DNA of 54,118 nucleotides. Source: Allomyces macrogynus ATCC 38327 (taxonomy: Eukaryota > Blastocladiomycota > Blastocladiomycetes > Blastocladiales > Blastocladiaceae). Where the stretch lies: assembly GCA_000151295.1 (NCBI GenBank), contig GG745333.1:1538963-1593080 (forward strand), given 5' to 3'. Both the position numbers and the translations under genes were made by a program. Below the pieces are notes generated by a model. That model was not told the DNA's origin. It saw nothing but the letters and a program-made list of their open reading frames with translations, and did no database searches. Positions 10,557 to 22,862 of the stretch are shown here, in pieces; the stretch's first letter is position 1, and every line of letters begins with the position of its first letter.

Positions 10557-11150
10557 ATGGATCACGCCTACCTCGAATCCACCGTGGCCCCCGTCCTGAC
10601 CGACGCGCTCACGTCGCTTGCCGTGCGGCTCGCCGGCACCTACATGCCGCCAGCCTCGACGCGCACGGCGCCCCCGCCCGTGCACCCGACCATGGACGCG
10701 ATCGAGTACGTGGCGCGATACCTGCTGCACTCGCTGCACGACCGCGACGCAGATTTGAAGCTTGACGAAGCCAAGCGTCGTGCAACGCGCGACGTGCGGA
10801 TCGCGCAAGCTGCTGAGGATGAAGTGCGCCGTAAATTGGGTGCCGCGCACCGGCCCGTGGTACCGGCGGCAGAGAATGCTGCGGGGGGAGAAAGTGCCGA
10901 GTCGCGGCCGCCGGTGGACGAGGAGGGTGAGGGAGCAGCGGCGGCACCAGTGCCGGGGAGTGCGAGTGGGAGACGCCCGTTGACGTCGGCGAACGGCGCG
11001 GACGGAAACGAGGAGAGCGCGGCAGAGGACGCGACGGGTGAAGAGACGGGAGAGCCGGGACCTGAAGGAGACGACGACGCACAAGCGCGAGACGACGCGA
11101 CCGCTGTCGAGCCAACAGACGAAGCGCCGGAACCTACCGCGGCCGACTGA
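10557..11150 (+). CDS. DPY30-motif (RIIa-like docking fold) protein with acidic tail
   Basis: Single exon, 197 residues. The N-terminal 60 residues show the two-helix DPY30 signature: YLESTVAPVLTDAL, then a loop of about 20 residues, then MDAIEYVARYLLHSL. This compares with the family pattern of a YL..V.PVL..GL helix and a P.DPIE.LA.YLL helix. The motif dimerises and docks amphipathic helices. It occurs in COMPASS histone methyltransferase complexes and in axonemal proteins such as adenylate kinase 7 and radial-spoke components. The middle is a charged helix (DEAKRRATRD), and the last 90 residues are disordered and Glu/Asp/Ala/Pro-rich. The loop is longer than in core DPY30 (about 100 residues in animals), and the acidic tail is extra. 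A flagellar role is therefore as likely as a chromatin role. Confidence 0.65.
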   Translation: MDHAYLESTVAPVLTDALTSLAVRLAGTYMPPASTRTAPPPVHPTMDAIEYVARYLLHSLHDRDADLKLDEAKRRATRDVRIAQAAEDEVRRKLGAAHRPVVPAAENAAGGESAESRPPVDEEGEGAAAAPVPGSASGRRPLTSANGADGNEESAAEDATGEETGEPGPEGDDDAQARDDATAVEPTDEAPEPTAAD

Positions 11151-11361
11151 GCGAAATGGGTGGGAGCTGATCAGGAGTAAGACTGCTGAAACCAAATCAA
11201 ATCCGCCCTCTTCATTCCGTGTCTCATTTGTCTCGTCCATGAACAAAAAAATTCCTCCTCACCATTCAGATCAAACTCAACGCTACCCGCGACCAGCCTG
11301 GCGCGCGGAAATATCGACGAGTAGAGGCTCGTTATCTTACGTCTCCTCTTACTAGTCTCGC

Positions 11362-12628
11362 CTACATGAACATGTCCGAGTACCCGGGCGGCGGCAAGTT
11401 GTCCGGGTCAGGCTCGCCCGAGAACGGCCCCGCGCTCCCACGGCCACGGCCACGGCCCGCGCCAGGGAACGGCGGGCGGAACCCGCCAGGACCACCACCG
11501 GGCGGCACCTGCGGCCCAATCGGATCGAATCGAGCGCCAGGAGGAACGGCGCCACTACAGTAACGAAAACGCAGTGAGCATAAACGTTCAGCATATTTCA
11601 AAAACAGTCAAATGCAACGGACGACGGCAAGAACCGATCCCCACCCCACGGCCCAGTCCCCGACCCCGAGGGCCCCGCAAACAGCGGGTGGCCAGGGCCC
11701 ATGATACTCCCTCCGCCGTCACCACCAGGTCCAAAGGGCATCGGCCCGGGTCCACCAAACGGCCCCATGGGACCACGGCCGTGCGCGCCGCCGCCAAACG
11801 GGTACGGCCCCATGGGCGGGATTCCGCCGAGCGGGTCGAGGTCGCTGTGCCCGACCGACGCCGGGTGCACGGCGCCGCCAAACGGGTCCGGGTAATGTGG
11901 TTCGGACGGTGGGGCCGGGCTAGAGAATCGCACGGTGTGAGTTGAATGTTTCAGATTCGGATCAACCAGCGTATCATCATCATCATCAACAACCGTACCG
12001 ATTCATCAGGCTCGGTGGCGCCGGCAACGTCTCCTCGAGAATCCGCGCGGGCGGGACTGCGGGCGTCGGGCTCTCCGCGCCCGGCGGGGCACGACCTCTT
12101 TCCCCGGCCATGTTCCCCACGAGCCGCGCGCGCACTTTGTCAATCAACTCGGTCAACTGCGCGTCGGACACCTTCAACATCGAACTCGCCGGCCGGTCGC
12201 CCGGCGCGACCGGGTACATGGCCTCGCCAACCGACATTTCGCGCACTTCCACGTCGAGTTGCGCAGCCGCGTCGGATCCGGACCGCAACGCGTGGACCAC
12301 GAGCGTCGCGCCCATCACGACCATGCGCACGAGAGCGCGCGCGCCGCCCCCGTTGGGAGACGCGGTAGTGCAGCGTGTAAGGTGCTCGCACCGGGCGGGG
12401 TTAAAGTCGGCGGGCAGGTTCGGGGAGCTGATTGGGCGCTTGGGGCTGGGTCGGCGTCGGCCGGTTCCCGATCAGGGGTCCAACCGCCGACGAGCGTAAG
12501 CCGCCGCGTGAACAAGGGCGGCGGATGGTGTCGGCGGGGCGGCGTAAGCGCAGCGCGCCTGCAGTCGCGTCGAGGGCCGAGCGCAGCTGCGCGGGGGTCG
12601 GTACAGGCGGTGGGGGGTTGGGCGCCAT
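11362..12628 (-). CDS. Proteasome inhibitor PI31-like protein
   Basis: Four exons, 12628-12492, 12427-11999, 11919-11650 and 11554-11362, join in frame to about 342 residues. The C-terminal half is diagnostic. VGHSDLDPLGG is followed by a Gly/Pro/Met/Phe-rich segment with GSIMGPGHPLF. GARFDPIGP comes next, and the chain ends in LPPPGYSDMFM, matching the PI31 (PSMF1/Fub1) C-terminus that enters the 20S proteasome. The N-terminal FP domain is represented by LPADF and ALVRMVVMGATLVVHAL but is otherwise weakly conserved. PI31 binds and regulates the 20S core and partners F-box proteins. The donors are unusual (GTCGGC, GTACGG, GTGGGG). The gene is head-to-head with DNAAF6, 300 bp apart. Confidence 0.85.
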
Positions 12629-12928
12629 GGTGCTGTCGGCGATGGGTGCGGGTGGTTGCGTCTGGTTGCTGCTGCTTCCTGCTGCTTCTTGCGGGCGGGC
12701 CGGCGTCGCGGTGAGGCCGACAAGGTGCGCTGTCGTGTGCTGTCGACAAAGGTTGAGAAGAGAACGCGACGAGGATGCACCAGCAGCCCCCACGTCACGG
12801 CTGTCGTGACCGCGTTGTGGCTGATCACTGTTCAGCCAAAATCGACCATTTATGCTCTCGTTCTCCCTGCTTTCTCGACGTTCTCCTCTGCGACCAAAGC
12901 AAGAATCCGTTACTCGTTTGCAACCAAC

Positions 12929-13713
12929 ATGGACGACGACTTGTCTTCCTTGACCGCACTCTTCTCATCGGCAGCCGCCACCAACAACGGACGCGACGGC
13001 GGCTCGGTACCAGCAAATTGATTGTCGCCAACCGCCGTCACCCGGCCACCAACCAACGGGCAACCACGTAGACCGCTGGCCCCAAGACTAGTGCAGCTGC
13101 TCGCCGCCCCGTTGGTTCCGTTGCCGCATCCACGACCGCAGCGCGCCGCGGCGGCGGCGGCAAAAAGCCCGCCTATGGCTACACCACGAAGTCGATCTGG
13201 AACGAGAACGAGCTGGCCAATGCCGCCGCTTCCGACGACTACGACCCACGACCCGAGCCCGAGTACGTTGCGGCCAGATTTCCGCTCGTGAATCTGCAAC
13301 TGATCGAGTCCCATTGCGCAATCAGACACTCGATCCAGTACGCGCGGACGGTGCGCACCGAGGACATGTACCTCGGTCTCGCGGGCTGCGCCAATTCCGA
13401 CCAGCACACGGACACGATGACGATCAAGATTGAACTGCCGCTCGTGAGCGACGCCAAGGCGCTCGATTTGACGGTGCGCAAGGACAAGATTGAGGTGCGG
13501 TGCCCTCAATAGTGCGTATCTTTCGCGCCTGCTATGCAGTGAAATCAAATCTAGGTGGAGAAGACTGACGAAAGGGTTTTTTTTTGAGATTCTAGCCGAT
13601 TGAACCTGCCGCTGCCGAACGAAGTGCATGAGGACCGCGGCCGTGCCAACTGGGACCCTAAGGCGCGCGTGCTCAAGGTTGAGCTGAAACTGGTCAAACT
13701 GTTTGACGACTGA
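12929..13713 (+). CDS. PIH1D3/DNAAF6-like dynein axonemal assembly factor
   Basis: Four exons, 12929-13006, 13072-13262, 13326-13511 and 13596-13713, join in frame to 190 residues, close to the family length. The conserved core reads SIWNENE, DYDPRPEPE and RTVRTEDMYLGL, with the last two joined by the 63-nt intron at 13263-13325. A p23/CS-like fold follows: MTIKIELPL, LDLTVRKDKIEVRCPQYRLNLPLP, and ANWDPKARVLKVELKL. These proteins work with HSP90/R2TP to preassemble inner and outer dynein arms in the cytoplasm before transport into the flagellum. Their presence implies a motile flagellated stage. The gene converges on the ABCC transporter. Confidence 0.88.
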
Positions 13714-13914
13714 ACGCTGTCCGAAAACAACATGCTGTTTTGACCCTTGACAGTCGCTCTTTGCGCGTCAACATGTTCCAATCGACATCTAGCTTGTACT
13801 TCAAAACAGATCTCGATCCACAAAATGGCCTCCGCCAACAATGCCATCTCCGCCAATACACCGTCTCCAACGCAAAACTGCGCCCGTCACCATCTCACAG
13901 CATCGAGTGCCTTA

Positions 13915-16900
13915 CTACTGCACGACCCCAGTCTCCTTGGCCAGAGCATAGAACCGCGACCCCTTGTTGGCCAACAACTCGGCGGGCGTGCCCACCTCGC
14001 CCACCTCACCGTGATCCAACACCACAATCTTGTCGGCATCCATGATCGTGCCAATTCGGTGCGCAATCGTGATCACCGTGCACCCGGCAAACTCGCGGCG
14101 CACCGTTTCCTGCACGACCGCGTCGGTAGTCGGGTCCATCGACGCCGTGGCCTCGTCAAGCACAAGCACCTTCGACTTGCGCACGAGCGCGCGCGCAAGA
14201 CACATCAGCTGCGCCTGGCCGGCCGACATGGACTCGCGCGCAACGTGCGCGTCGAGTTGACCCTCAAGCCCGCGCACGTAGTCGGCGAGCGATGCGTGCT
14301 CGAGCGCTTGCCAGAGCGCCGCGTCGTCGACCCTGCCCGTCGGGTCGAGGTTGGCGCGGACCGGCGCGTCGAACAGGACCGCGTCCTGTGGGAGAATCGT
14401 CAGTCGCGACCGCACGTCCTGGAGGCCGACCGTCGCAATGTCGATTCCGTCAATCACAATCGACCCGGACGTGGCTTCGATGATCCGGAACAGCGCCATC
14501 ATCAGCGACGTCTTGCCTCCACCCGTGCGCCCGCAAATACCGACACGCTCGCCGGCGTTGATCTTCAGGTTGATATGCTTGAGGACCGGGTCGAGCGTGT
14601 CACTATACTGCGTCGAGTAATCGCGGAATTCGATCGTGCCGTGCTGCGGCCACGCGGCGTCGAGGTCAAACGACGTCTCGTCGCTCGCCTCGGTGGGCAC
14701 GTCCATGTACTCTTGCACGCGTTCCATCGACACGAGCGAGTTCTCGAGCGCGGCCGACACCATGATCAGCGCTGAGAACATGCTTGTCGTGCGCATTGCA
14801 AACGTGAGCGCCGTGCCCAACACGGCGGTGCCCGTCACAGGCGTTGCCACGGCGAGAATACCAAACACGCCGACCATGACTGCGCCAAGCAGTTCCAGCT
14901 GGACGAGCAGCCAAACGCGCGTCGCGTTCATCGTATACGTCCCCGTTGCCGACAAGTCGACCTTGACCTCGGCGGCAGCCTCAAACTGCGCGTCGGCCGC
15001 AAACGCGCGGACCGTTTCGAGTCCTTCGAGCGACTCGGTCAAGTGCTGGAAGACGGACGAGTTTTGGGCCATGCTCACGCGCTTGATTTCGCGCGAACTC
15101 GCGAGGTAGATGCGCTGCAGGTAAATGAACACGGCGACGATCGGGATCAGCGCGACCAGGAACCACGGGGTCGCGGTCACGATCGTGACCAAGGTGCCAG
15201 CCAAGCTGAGCACAAACGTGAGGATCTGGTACGAGATGCTCGGGATCGTGCGGTCGATGGTGCGCTGGTCGCTTGTCAAGCGGTTCAGAATCCGGCCTAA
15301 ATACAGGACGCCATAGTCAGCTCGTCATTCAATCACTACCGATCACGCGCTGCCAAACAGTTGAGGAAAGGTAACGCACCAGACGGCGTCACATCCCACC
15401 ACGACATGGGCGCGCGCAACACAGCCGTGAGCAGCTTGGCCATGGTCAGCTTGGCGACACGCAGCGCGACAATCGCCAGCACCAGATAGAACGTGAACGC
15501 GCCAGCAATCGTCGTGGCCACAATCATGCCAGCGTACCCGCCGAGCCAGTACCCAGTGTCGCCACCCTCACCCTCGCTCGACGCGGACCCCCAAAGACCC
15601 TACAAGACAACGAATGGACGGAGAAGGTGAGCAACTGGTTCCGGCAACCAATCTTGATCCGAAAATTAAAGCGTACCAGCCAAAACGTCACCGCGAACTG
15701 CAACCCCGTCGTCACGACAAACGCGACCAGAACCACAACCGACCATGCGACGCCCACGTACGACAGGTACGACTTGTACGTCGACCACGCGACCTTGCCC
15801 GAAGTCTTGTTCTCCTTGTTACCATCGTCGCTGTCGCTCGAGCCGCTGTCGCCCTCGGACGACGGAGGGGCCTCGACCTCGCCAGCCTCCTCGGCCTTGC
15901 CGCTCTTGCGCGTCGTGGCCGCGACCTCACCCACGAGCTCAAACACGACCCCACGCTGCGCCATGACCTCGTCGAAGGTTCCGCGCTCGACAATCTTACC
16001 CTCGTGCAGCGCAATAACCTGGTCGACATTGGCGATATGGTGCATCGCGTGCGTCACCAGCACGACCGTCTTACCGCGCAACATGCCCTTCCCCGGCCCA
16101 AACCACGCGTCAAACATGTGCCGACCCACATGCGCGTCGATGGCGCTCAACGGATCGTCGAGCAAGACCACATCCGCATCCGCATACAGCGCGCGCGCAC
16201 AGGCGACCCGCGCGCGTTGCCCGCCCGAGAGCGTGATCCCCTTTTCGCCAACGAGCGTCAAGTCCCCACGCGGCATTCGCGCGATATCGGCCGTGAGCGC
16301 GCACGCGTCGAGCACGGTGTCGTACTGCGCCTGGTCAAACGCGCGGCCAAATAGAATGTTGTCGCGCACCGACATTTGCTGGATCCACGGCTGCTGCGCG
16401 ACGTACGCGATGGTGCCGCGCACCGTGACGTGGCCGTCGAGACGGTCCATTTCGCCGAGAATGGCAGAGAGCAGCGCCGACTTGCCCGACCCGATTTTGC
16501 CGACGACGGCGGTCACGGACCCGCGCGGGATCGACAGAATGTCGATGGTCAGGACGGGTTTCGACTCGGCAAACGCAAACGTTGCGCCCGTGACTTCAAT
16601 TGCAACGGAGCTCGTGCGGTCGTCGAGCTGGTGGTCGACGTACGCGTCGCGCTCGGCCTTGTGCAAGAACGTGCCCAGCCGGTCCATGGACGCCTTGGCC
16701 TCAATCAGCGGGCTCCATCCCCACATAATCACCTGGATCTCATTCTCGACAATCGAGAACAGCGACAGGGTCACGAACACACGGTCGGGCGTGAGCAAGT
16801 TGACCGGCTGCGTGAGCGCGTACACGGCAAACGTGGAAAACGTCGACAGGTACGGCATCACATCCGAGAGCACCATCTGGTAGGCGTTCAAGCGCATGCC

Positions 16901-18702
16901 CGCCTTGAGCTGGTCGAGTTCCTGGTCGCGGATCCCGAGAATACGGTCGCGCATGTACCGAGTCCACCCGAACAACTTGAGCGTCTTGGCGGCGCCCACC
17001 GTGTCGGTTGTGACCGTCGTTCGCTCGCTAATTTTCTGCATGTAGGCCATGCGCAACTTCATCATCTGGCCCGCGAGCAGTCCGGCGACGGGCGACGAAA
17101 AGAGCAGCACGCCGACGGCCATGAACATGGACCATCCGACTTGCGTGTAGAGCATGTAGAGCGCAATCGCGAGCATGATTGGCATCGGCAACCAACTTCC
17201 AAGGTCCGTGATGATGCTCGCCACGCTCTCCGCATCCATTTGCATGTGCGAGAGCACGGCGCCCGCATCAATTTTATCCGGGTGCGTTGGGAGCCGCAAC
17301 GCCTTGTGATAGACGACGCGCTGCACGGCGTTGCGCACTTGCACCTGCACAACATTCCCCATGTTCTGCATCTGGCTTTGGATGAACACGGCCAGGATCG
17401 AAATGATCATGTAGACGATCGCGACCGTGACCCCCTCGGAAACCGACTTCTCCTCGTCGGTCCCGCGCGCCATGACGAGCCGGATCAGGTACTGCACGAA
17501 CAACGGGCTCGCGAAGTTGACGAGATAGCGCGTCAGCGCGAGCCCCGTCACGAGTGCCAGCTTGGCTGCGAATGCCGACAGGTACGCGCGCGCAAACGAC
17601 GCGTTCTCCGCACGCGCCTTGACTTCGTGGTCCCACGCGGCCTGCAGAACGTCGCCCGCGTGCCGCGCCTGCAATTGCGGCGGCAAGTGCCAAAAGTCGG
17701 CGAGAACGAGCGTCTGCTTTTGCCCGCGCCGCAGCAGGTCGCGCACCCACCACAGCCCGAGCTGGAACAGGTACGACGCCGAGAGCTCGGGCGATTCGTG
17801 CTGTGGGGTCTCGGTGATACCCGGCACGTTGGCGGGTTTGGCGTCGTTGTCGTGGTTGACGCGCGCATCGGCGGCCTTGGCCGAGTCATTTTCGGCGAGC
17901 AATACGAGGACCACGAGAACGAGTTGCGCGAGAGTGACGTTGAAATAGACGTTGCTGGTCGCGTGGAACAGGACGAGCGTGAGCGTGCGCACGCGAATCG
18001 CGAAGACGAGGGCCAGAGCGAGGTAGAACGTGCACAGCGACATGGACGGGCGCCGGCTGCAGAAATGCTCTAATCGTGCGGTAGAGAATGGTCAGTCATT
18101 GTCAAAGAATGAGAATCGGGACAGATTCACGAACCGAAATAGTGCATCGGGACTGCGACAGCGAGCGTCATCAAGAGCGTGATAGCGCCAAAGTACGTCG
18201 ACGACGGGTAAAGCATCGTGTCCGTGACAACCAGGACGAAATATGCAATCGCAGTGGCCAGGTTCCCGATGCTCAGCAGCTACATATTGACGAGAGAGAG
18301 AGCGCCAGAGATCAGTTTCAATTAGTTGTAAAGGCGAGATTCAGAAAAATGACACACGAGCGTCTTCGATCCACACCATTTTGATCCCAAACAGGAGACG
18401 GTACGCGTCCGTCATACTCTTGGGGAGAGTCGGGCGGTGCAAGGCCAGGAACCGCAGCCGGTTCGCAATCGCGAGCAGGCCAGCAATGGCCACAATGGGC
18501 AAGAGCACACCGTCTTGGAAACATTGGTCGACATCAATCTGACCAGCATGTTGGGTCGTGGCAACCTGTTCACAGCAGGCGAAATGTCAAATAAGTTGAT
18601 CCTCATCCTGTGCAGCGAGGGTACAGGAAGATGTGTCGACGGTACTAGTGGCAAGCCGGCGTCGCAAAAGGACTGTCGGTGTGTGGTCACTGGCAGAGCC
18701 AT
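13915..18702 (-). CDS. ABC transporter, ABCC/MRP subfamily (full-length exporter)
   Basis: Six exons, 18702-18646, 18538-18356, 18279-18135, 18069-15677, 15599-15380 and 15296-13915, join in frame to about 1459 residues. There is an N-terminal TMD0 with several helices, starting with FCDAGLPL. It is followed by TMD1, NBD1 (GKIGSGKSA, LSGGQRARVACARALY, LLDDPLSAIDAHVG), TMD2 and NBD2 (GRTGGGKTS, MSAGQAQLMCLARAL, VLVLDEATASMD). NBD1 lacks the catalytic Glu after Walker B, as is usual in ABCC proteins, whereas NBD2 has it. An acidic, Ser-rich linker (about EEAGEVEAPPSSEGDSGSS) joins the halves. Members export glutathione conjugates and organic anions, in fungi often at the vacuole. The exact substrate cannot be read from the sequence. 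Confidence 0.95.
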
Positions 18703-19739
18703 GGGAGAGGTGCACGAAACAGGTCAAGTTGCTGGCAAAGCGCGCACACGCTCACAGGAGCCTTGGAAACGGATCAATGTGGTCGTCGCGCGTCCGGTCA
18801 ACGCGCCAGCGCAAACGAGAACACCATGGGCGCCAATCGAGGGACGGGCGGCGGATCTACTTATACTTGAGCACGACCAGCGCTGGCCTGACTGCACGCG
18901 AACCACAGCACCACGGCCTCGCCCAAGTTTGGCCGTGCGGCGTCGATTGTGTTGCACAATGCCAAAGCGCAAGCCGCAAGCCGGCGCTACTCCCTTGGTC
19001 GTCAAGCTGGTCGTTGCAGGCCGCCACTTGGTCGATGCTGATCGTCGAGCGGAGCGTCAATGACAGTGAACCCGTTGGTGGCTGCCCCAGGCGAAATGCA
19101 GTTGCACGGCGACTGGATGTCGTATGCGCCCCCGTGCTGCCATTGTTATTTTTGGGGGCAACGGCGTCGAGGAAGTCGCTCTTGATGTCATCTGTGTGAG
19201 GAGAGTGGCGGAGAGTAGGGAGAGGGGACAAATGGCGGGCTTTCTTCATTCTTTTCGGAGTCAAACGGAATGAGTGCGTCTTTGAGTGTCGTTGACAACG
19301 TCTTTGCAACATCGTTCGCCACCATGCGGCGGTGGCAGAGGTGGCGCCCAGGGTCGGGCATTTGGACGAGAAGGCAGCGAGGCGCAAGCGCCTAATTCTC
19401 AAACGCGTGGACATAATGACGAGCAGTCCGTTACGTCGGCGTTGTGCCTCGCTGCCTCTATTCTCTCAAAAGAACGCGTGCTGATGGCCCGTTTGATGGG
19501 GACGGGCTCACCGAATTTACCAGTGGCCGTTGAGCCGCTGTTGTCGTCTATGTGGCGCCGTTGCATGCTGCGGCCGCGGGTCGCTTTGACCGCGGGCCGT
19601 CCTTCGTGCCGTCGATGAGGGTGGGTCGTTAAGCGACTTGCGCTCCAGAGCCAGGATCAAAAAACACCAAAACTATGCATTCCGCGACCGCGAATCAGAC
19701 GCGGCACCACTCTCCACCCCACTCAACAATCCAAAAATC
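18703..19739. other. Intergenic region, 1037 bp, no supported gene
   Basis: It lies upstream of the ABCC start and downstream of the STT3 stop, both on the minus strand. A GTATAAGT TATA-like element occurs on the minus strand near 18860-18867, about 160 bp before the ABCC ATG. Open frames here have neither family motifs nor the strong third-position GC bias of neighbouring genes. Confidence 0.4.
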
Positions 19740-22274
19740 CTACGCGTGCGCGACCTTGCCCGCCGCGCGCTTCCTGCGCACGCGGCGCTTGGTCCCGGCT
19801 TCAAACGCGCTCGCGTCCTTGAGCGACCGCCCCAAGTTATCCGGTTTCTTGACCTGATAAATGCGCACGATCCAGTTCTCTGTCGTGTAGGCCTCGTCGA
19901 CCGTATGCAGTGTGATCGGCTTGCTGGTAATCGGCGTGCCACGCACGCGGTCATACGCCGGCGAATGCCCGCCAAACAAGTCGGCGAACCGGTAATACGA
20001 CAGCTTGTAGAGCAACGAGTGGCGCATGGTCGGCGGCGCCGCGTCGTCGATGCGGTACCCGCCACGGTCTGTGAAGAACTTGGCTTCCTGGACTTCGGAC
20101 GGGTAGACGCCCTCGGCAATGCGAATCATCCACAGGAACTTGTTGATGTCGTCGCCCGAGTACCCGATCAGACCGCCGAAAATGACCAGGACGTAGTCGA
20201 CGTCGAGCGCGCGCATGACCTCGTACGCCTGGTCTTCCGGGAGCGCCATGGCTTTCCCGACGGTCGCAATATGCGTGTTGTTCCAGGTATTGTTATCGAC
20301 GAGCGTCGTGCGATTCGCCATGCCCGCGAGCTGGTACCCGTAGTCCCACCACGCCATGACGCGCGCGTCCTCGGCGGTGTTCTTGCGCAGCCAGTAGTAG
20401 GCTTCGCGGAAGTCGTCGATGATCACCTGCGACCCGTCGTGGCCGCGCGAGGCGAGGACAATAGACGGCGACGAGTAGGCGTTGGACGTGACCCACGTGC
20501 AGTGCCACGCGTAGATGGCGAGCAACGCGACGACGGGGATTGCCACGTACCACTTAGCGTCGGCTGCGCGGATGCCGATACGCGAAGTCTCAGCGGCCGC
20601 TGCCGGCTTGGCCGTGCCCGACTTGGTGGTTGCGACGTTGGTATCGGCCGCGGGCTCAGCCGCGTACGTCTGCAACAGCGTGGCAACGGCAATCCCGGAC
20701 GCGACGCACACGATCGGCGTGAGCGTGAGCATCAACCGGACCATGACACCTGCGAAATAACTCGCGAAAACCGCATAGATGACGACAAACACGTGCTCGT
20801 CCTTGAGTTGCTGCATGCACAGGTAGACGCCGACCGGGAAGAGGAAGACAAGCGCGTGCAAGTCAAAGAAAAACGACGGCCAGGCCGTCGGCTGGTGTTC
20901 CGAGACTGACGCGATAATGGGAATGTACTTTTTCGCGTAGCTCGTGTCCCACAACGAGTAGAATCGGCCGGTCCAGGGGGCGACGACGCCCATGGCGGTC
21001 AACGCGATGAGGGCCGCGACGGATGCGAGGAAGATGGTCACGACAAAGACGCGCAGCAGCGTCTGGAAGTGTTTGCTCGACACGTGGCTGCGGATGAAGT
21101 CGACAACAGCGACGAGTTGCAGGAGACCGAAGATGCCTAGATACGAGGTCCAAGTTGACGCGTTAGATCGAGAAGTCGCGCCGACATCAACAGAGACCAA
21201 AGTACCCATCGCCGCCATGTGCTCGCTCGTGCGAATCGGCTGGAACCCAACAAACGGAATCTGCATCGACGCAAGCGTGCCGAGTGCGTACCACGTCGTG
21301 TAGGCGACATAGAGCCGCACCGAGAACCGGCCCATGAGCACAAGCACAAACGCGTGCAGCGGCACAATATTCGTAATGAACACGTAGCCGCCCCAGGCCG
21401 AAACCATGTAGAAGTAAAACGCGGCCGCGAGCGCGCCGTAAAACGCCGACCCAAGCTTGACGGCCTTAATCCACAGGTAGAACGTGTACATGAGCAGGAA
21501 AATGGCAATCCCCTCGTTGTCGTAGGATCCAGCCACCGACCGCGAAATGTAGCCGGGCGCAATCGCCATGAAGCCGGCGGCGAGCAGACCAGCCCCGCGC
21601 GTGTGCAGCTCGGCGGTGAGCTTGTAGACGGCGTAGGAGGTGGCCGTGGAGAAGACGGGTGCGAGGAAGACGCAGACGTTGCGAATGTCGACCGGGAAGT
21701 TGATCAGGTGCAACAGCTTGTGGATCACGCCGGCCGTGACCATCAGGCCCGGGTAGACGGTGCCGCCGACGACGCGGCCTGTTCATGAGATGCGGAACGT
21801 GGTCAGAGTTGTGGCTCTCGCGCGGAAAAGCGCTTCTAGTGTGCAATGGGCCAGGATCACGCACCAAGCGGGTACCATGACCGCTCGTCAAACCAGTTCC
21901 AAAACTCGTAGAAGCCGTCGGCGACGAGCTTTTGCGTGGTGCGGTAGTTGAACCTGGAGACGATTGCTGCGTGGTCAACCTCCTCGCTCCTGACGGGCAC
22001 GAGAGCGAGCAACAAATGTTCACGAACCATCTATTCGCGATCCAAACGCAATCCAGGGCCACCCACGCCACAGGCGCGCACGGTCAGTCTCTTCGTCCAT
22101 TGTCCATAAAGCACAGTCGCGGGCCAGGCAGACATACGGGTCAAACTCGTGAATGACTGACTCAAAGCGCACGACCGAGAACAAGCGCGTCGAAAAGGCC
22201 ACGGCAAAGATGAGCGCGAGGATCACGACGCGCATGGCGCGCGCCTCGGTGTCGGCGCCGCTCAGGACCGACAT
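19740..22274 (-). CDS. STT3: Oligosaccharyltransferase catalytic subunit STT3
   Basis: Three exons, 22274-22138, 21953-21865 and 21778-19740, join in frame to about 754 residues, typical for STT3. The enzyme transfers the lipid-linked glycan to Asn-X-Ser/Thr sequons in the ER lumen. Hallmarks are the first luminal loop (VIHEFDP, then FNYRTT), [17 protein letters not shown], a series of about 11-13 membrane helices with [14 protein letters not shown], and [10 protein letters not shown]. The lumenal motif WWDYGYQ is followed by [13 protein letters not shown]. With the best splice sites (GTATGT donor at 22137) the loop reads FDP-FNYR, one residue shorter than the usual DPYFNYR. A start eight codons upstream (22298) is possible. 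The C-terminus is basic. Confidence 0.95.
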
Positions 22275-22862
22275 GGTGGTGCACGGTGCCGTCGGCAAGT
22301 GTGTGCAGCGTTTCGCGGTGGGTCCTAGACGCGATCCGTTGGTGTCGGCGTCGACGTGGCGTGTTCAGCTCTTGCAGCGAGATGCCGGCGTATTCCTTGG
22401 TATGCAACTGCTGCAGCTCGTCGCGTGGCGTGGTGCCTGCGTCGTCGTCGTTGTCGTCGTCGTTGTCGTCGTCGTTGTCGTCGTCGCGGTCGTTGGTGGA
22501 GCGGTGTGGTTTCCTTGGCGTGGATCAGCGGTGGCCTGTGGCCGGCTGTGAGCGACCGTTCTGACACTTGACCGTCGTGACCGTGTCGCAGTCCCTGCCC
22601 ATCTCAAGACGCCGTTCCGACCTGATCACTCCCCACGCTCCTCAAAAAACCAAACCATGCCAGCCATTGCGCGAGCCAAATGGACGTCATATTTCGCAGT
22701 AAAGAATGCACCATCGAGCCGCAACCCGCGCGCGCTTCCGCAAATGTGAGCCAAACCGCCAGTCTCCTGCTGCCGTCTGCCGGTCATGTCCGTCGTCAGT
22801 CACGCGAGGACCAAACCCGATCCTGCACCAAATCTGTCCATCTAGTCCACCCCTTCCTACTT
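22275..22862. other. Intergenic region, 588 bp, with trinucleotide-based microsatellite
   Basis: It separates the STT3 start from the 3' end of the mucin-like gene. Apart from the repeat at 22441-22486 no structured element or convincing exon is seen. Confidence 0.4.
22441..22486. repeat. Microsatellite, 12-nt period of GTC/GTT triplets
   Basis: GTCGTCGTCGTT repeats almost four times without interruption about 170 bp upstream of STT3. On the minus strand it reads as Asp/Asn or Thr runs in open frames, which are artefacts of the repeat. Confidence 0.9.

Noticed and set aside
12361..12480. In-frame TGA and an alternative-frame YTLHYR segment in PI31
   Set aside because: A 64-nt intron (12428-12491) in phase 2 removes the TGA and leaves one continuous frame. 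The YTLHYR reading is in another frame, is unsupported by splice sites and may be coincidental.
16376..18073. 565-codon open frame on the plus strand opposite the ABCC transporter
   Set aside because: It is antisense to the nucleotide-binding and membrane domains of a certain gene. Composition is Arg/His/Asp-rich with no family signal.
19638..20909. 423-codon open frame on the plus strand opposite STT3
   Set aside because: Shadow of STT3 codons, including the WWDYGYQ region. No independent motif.
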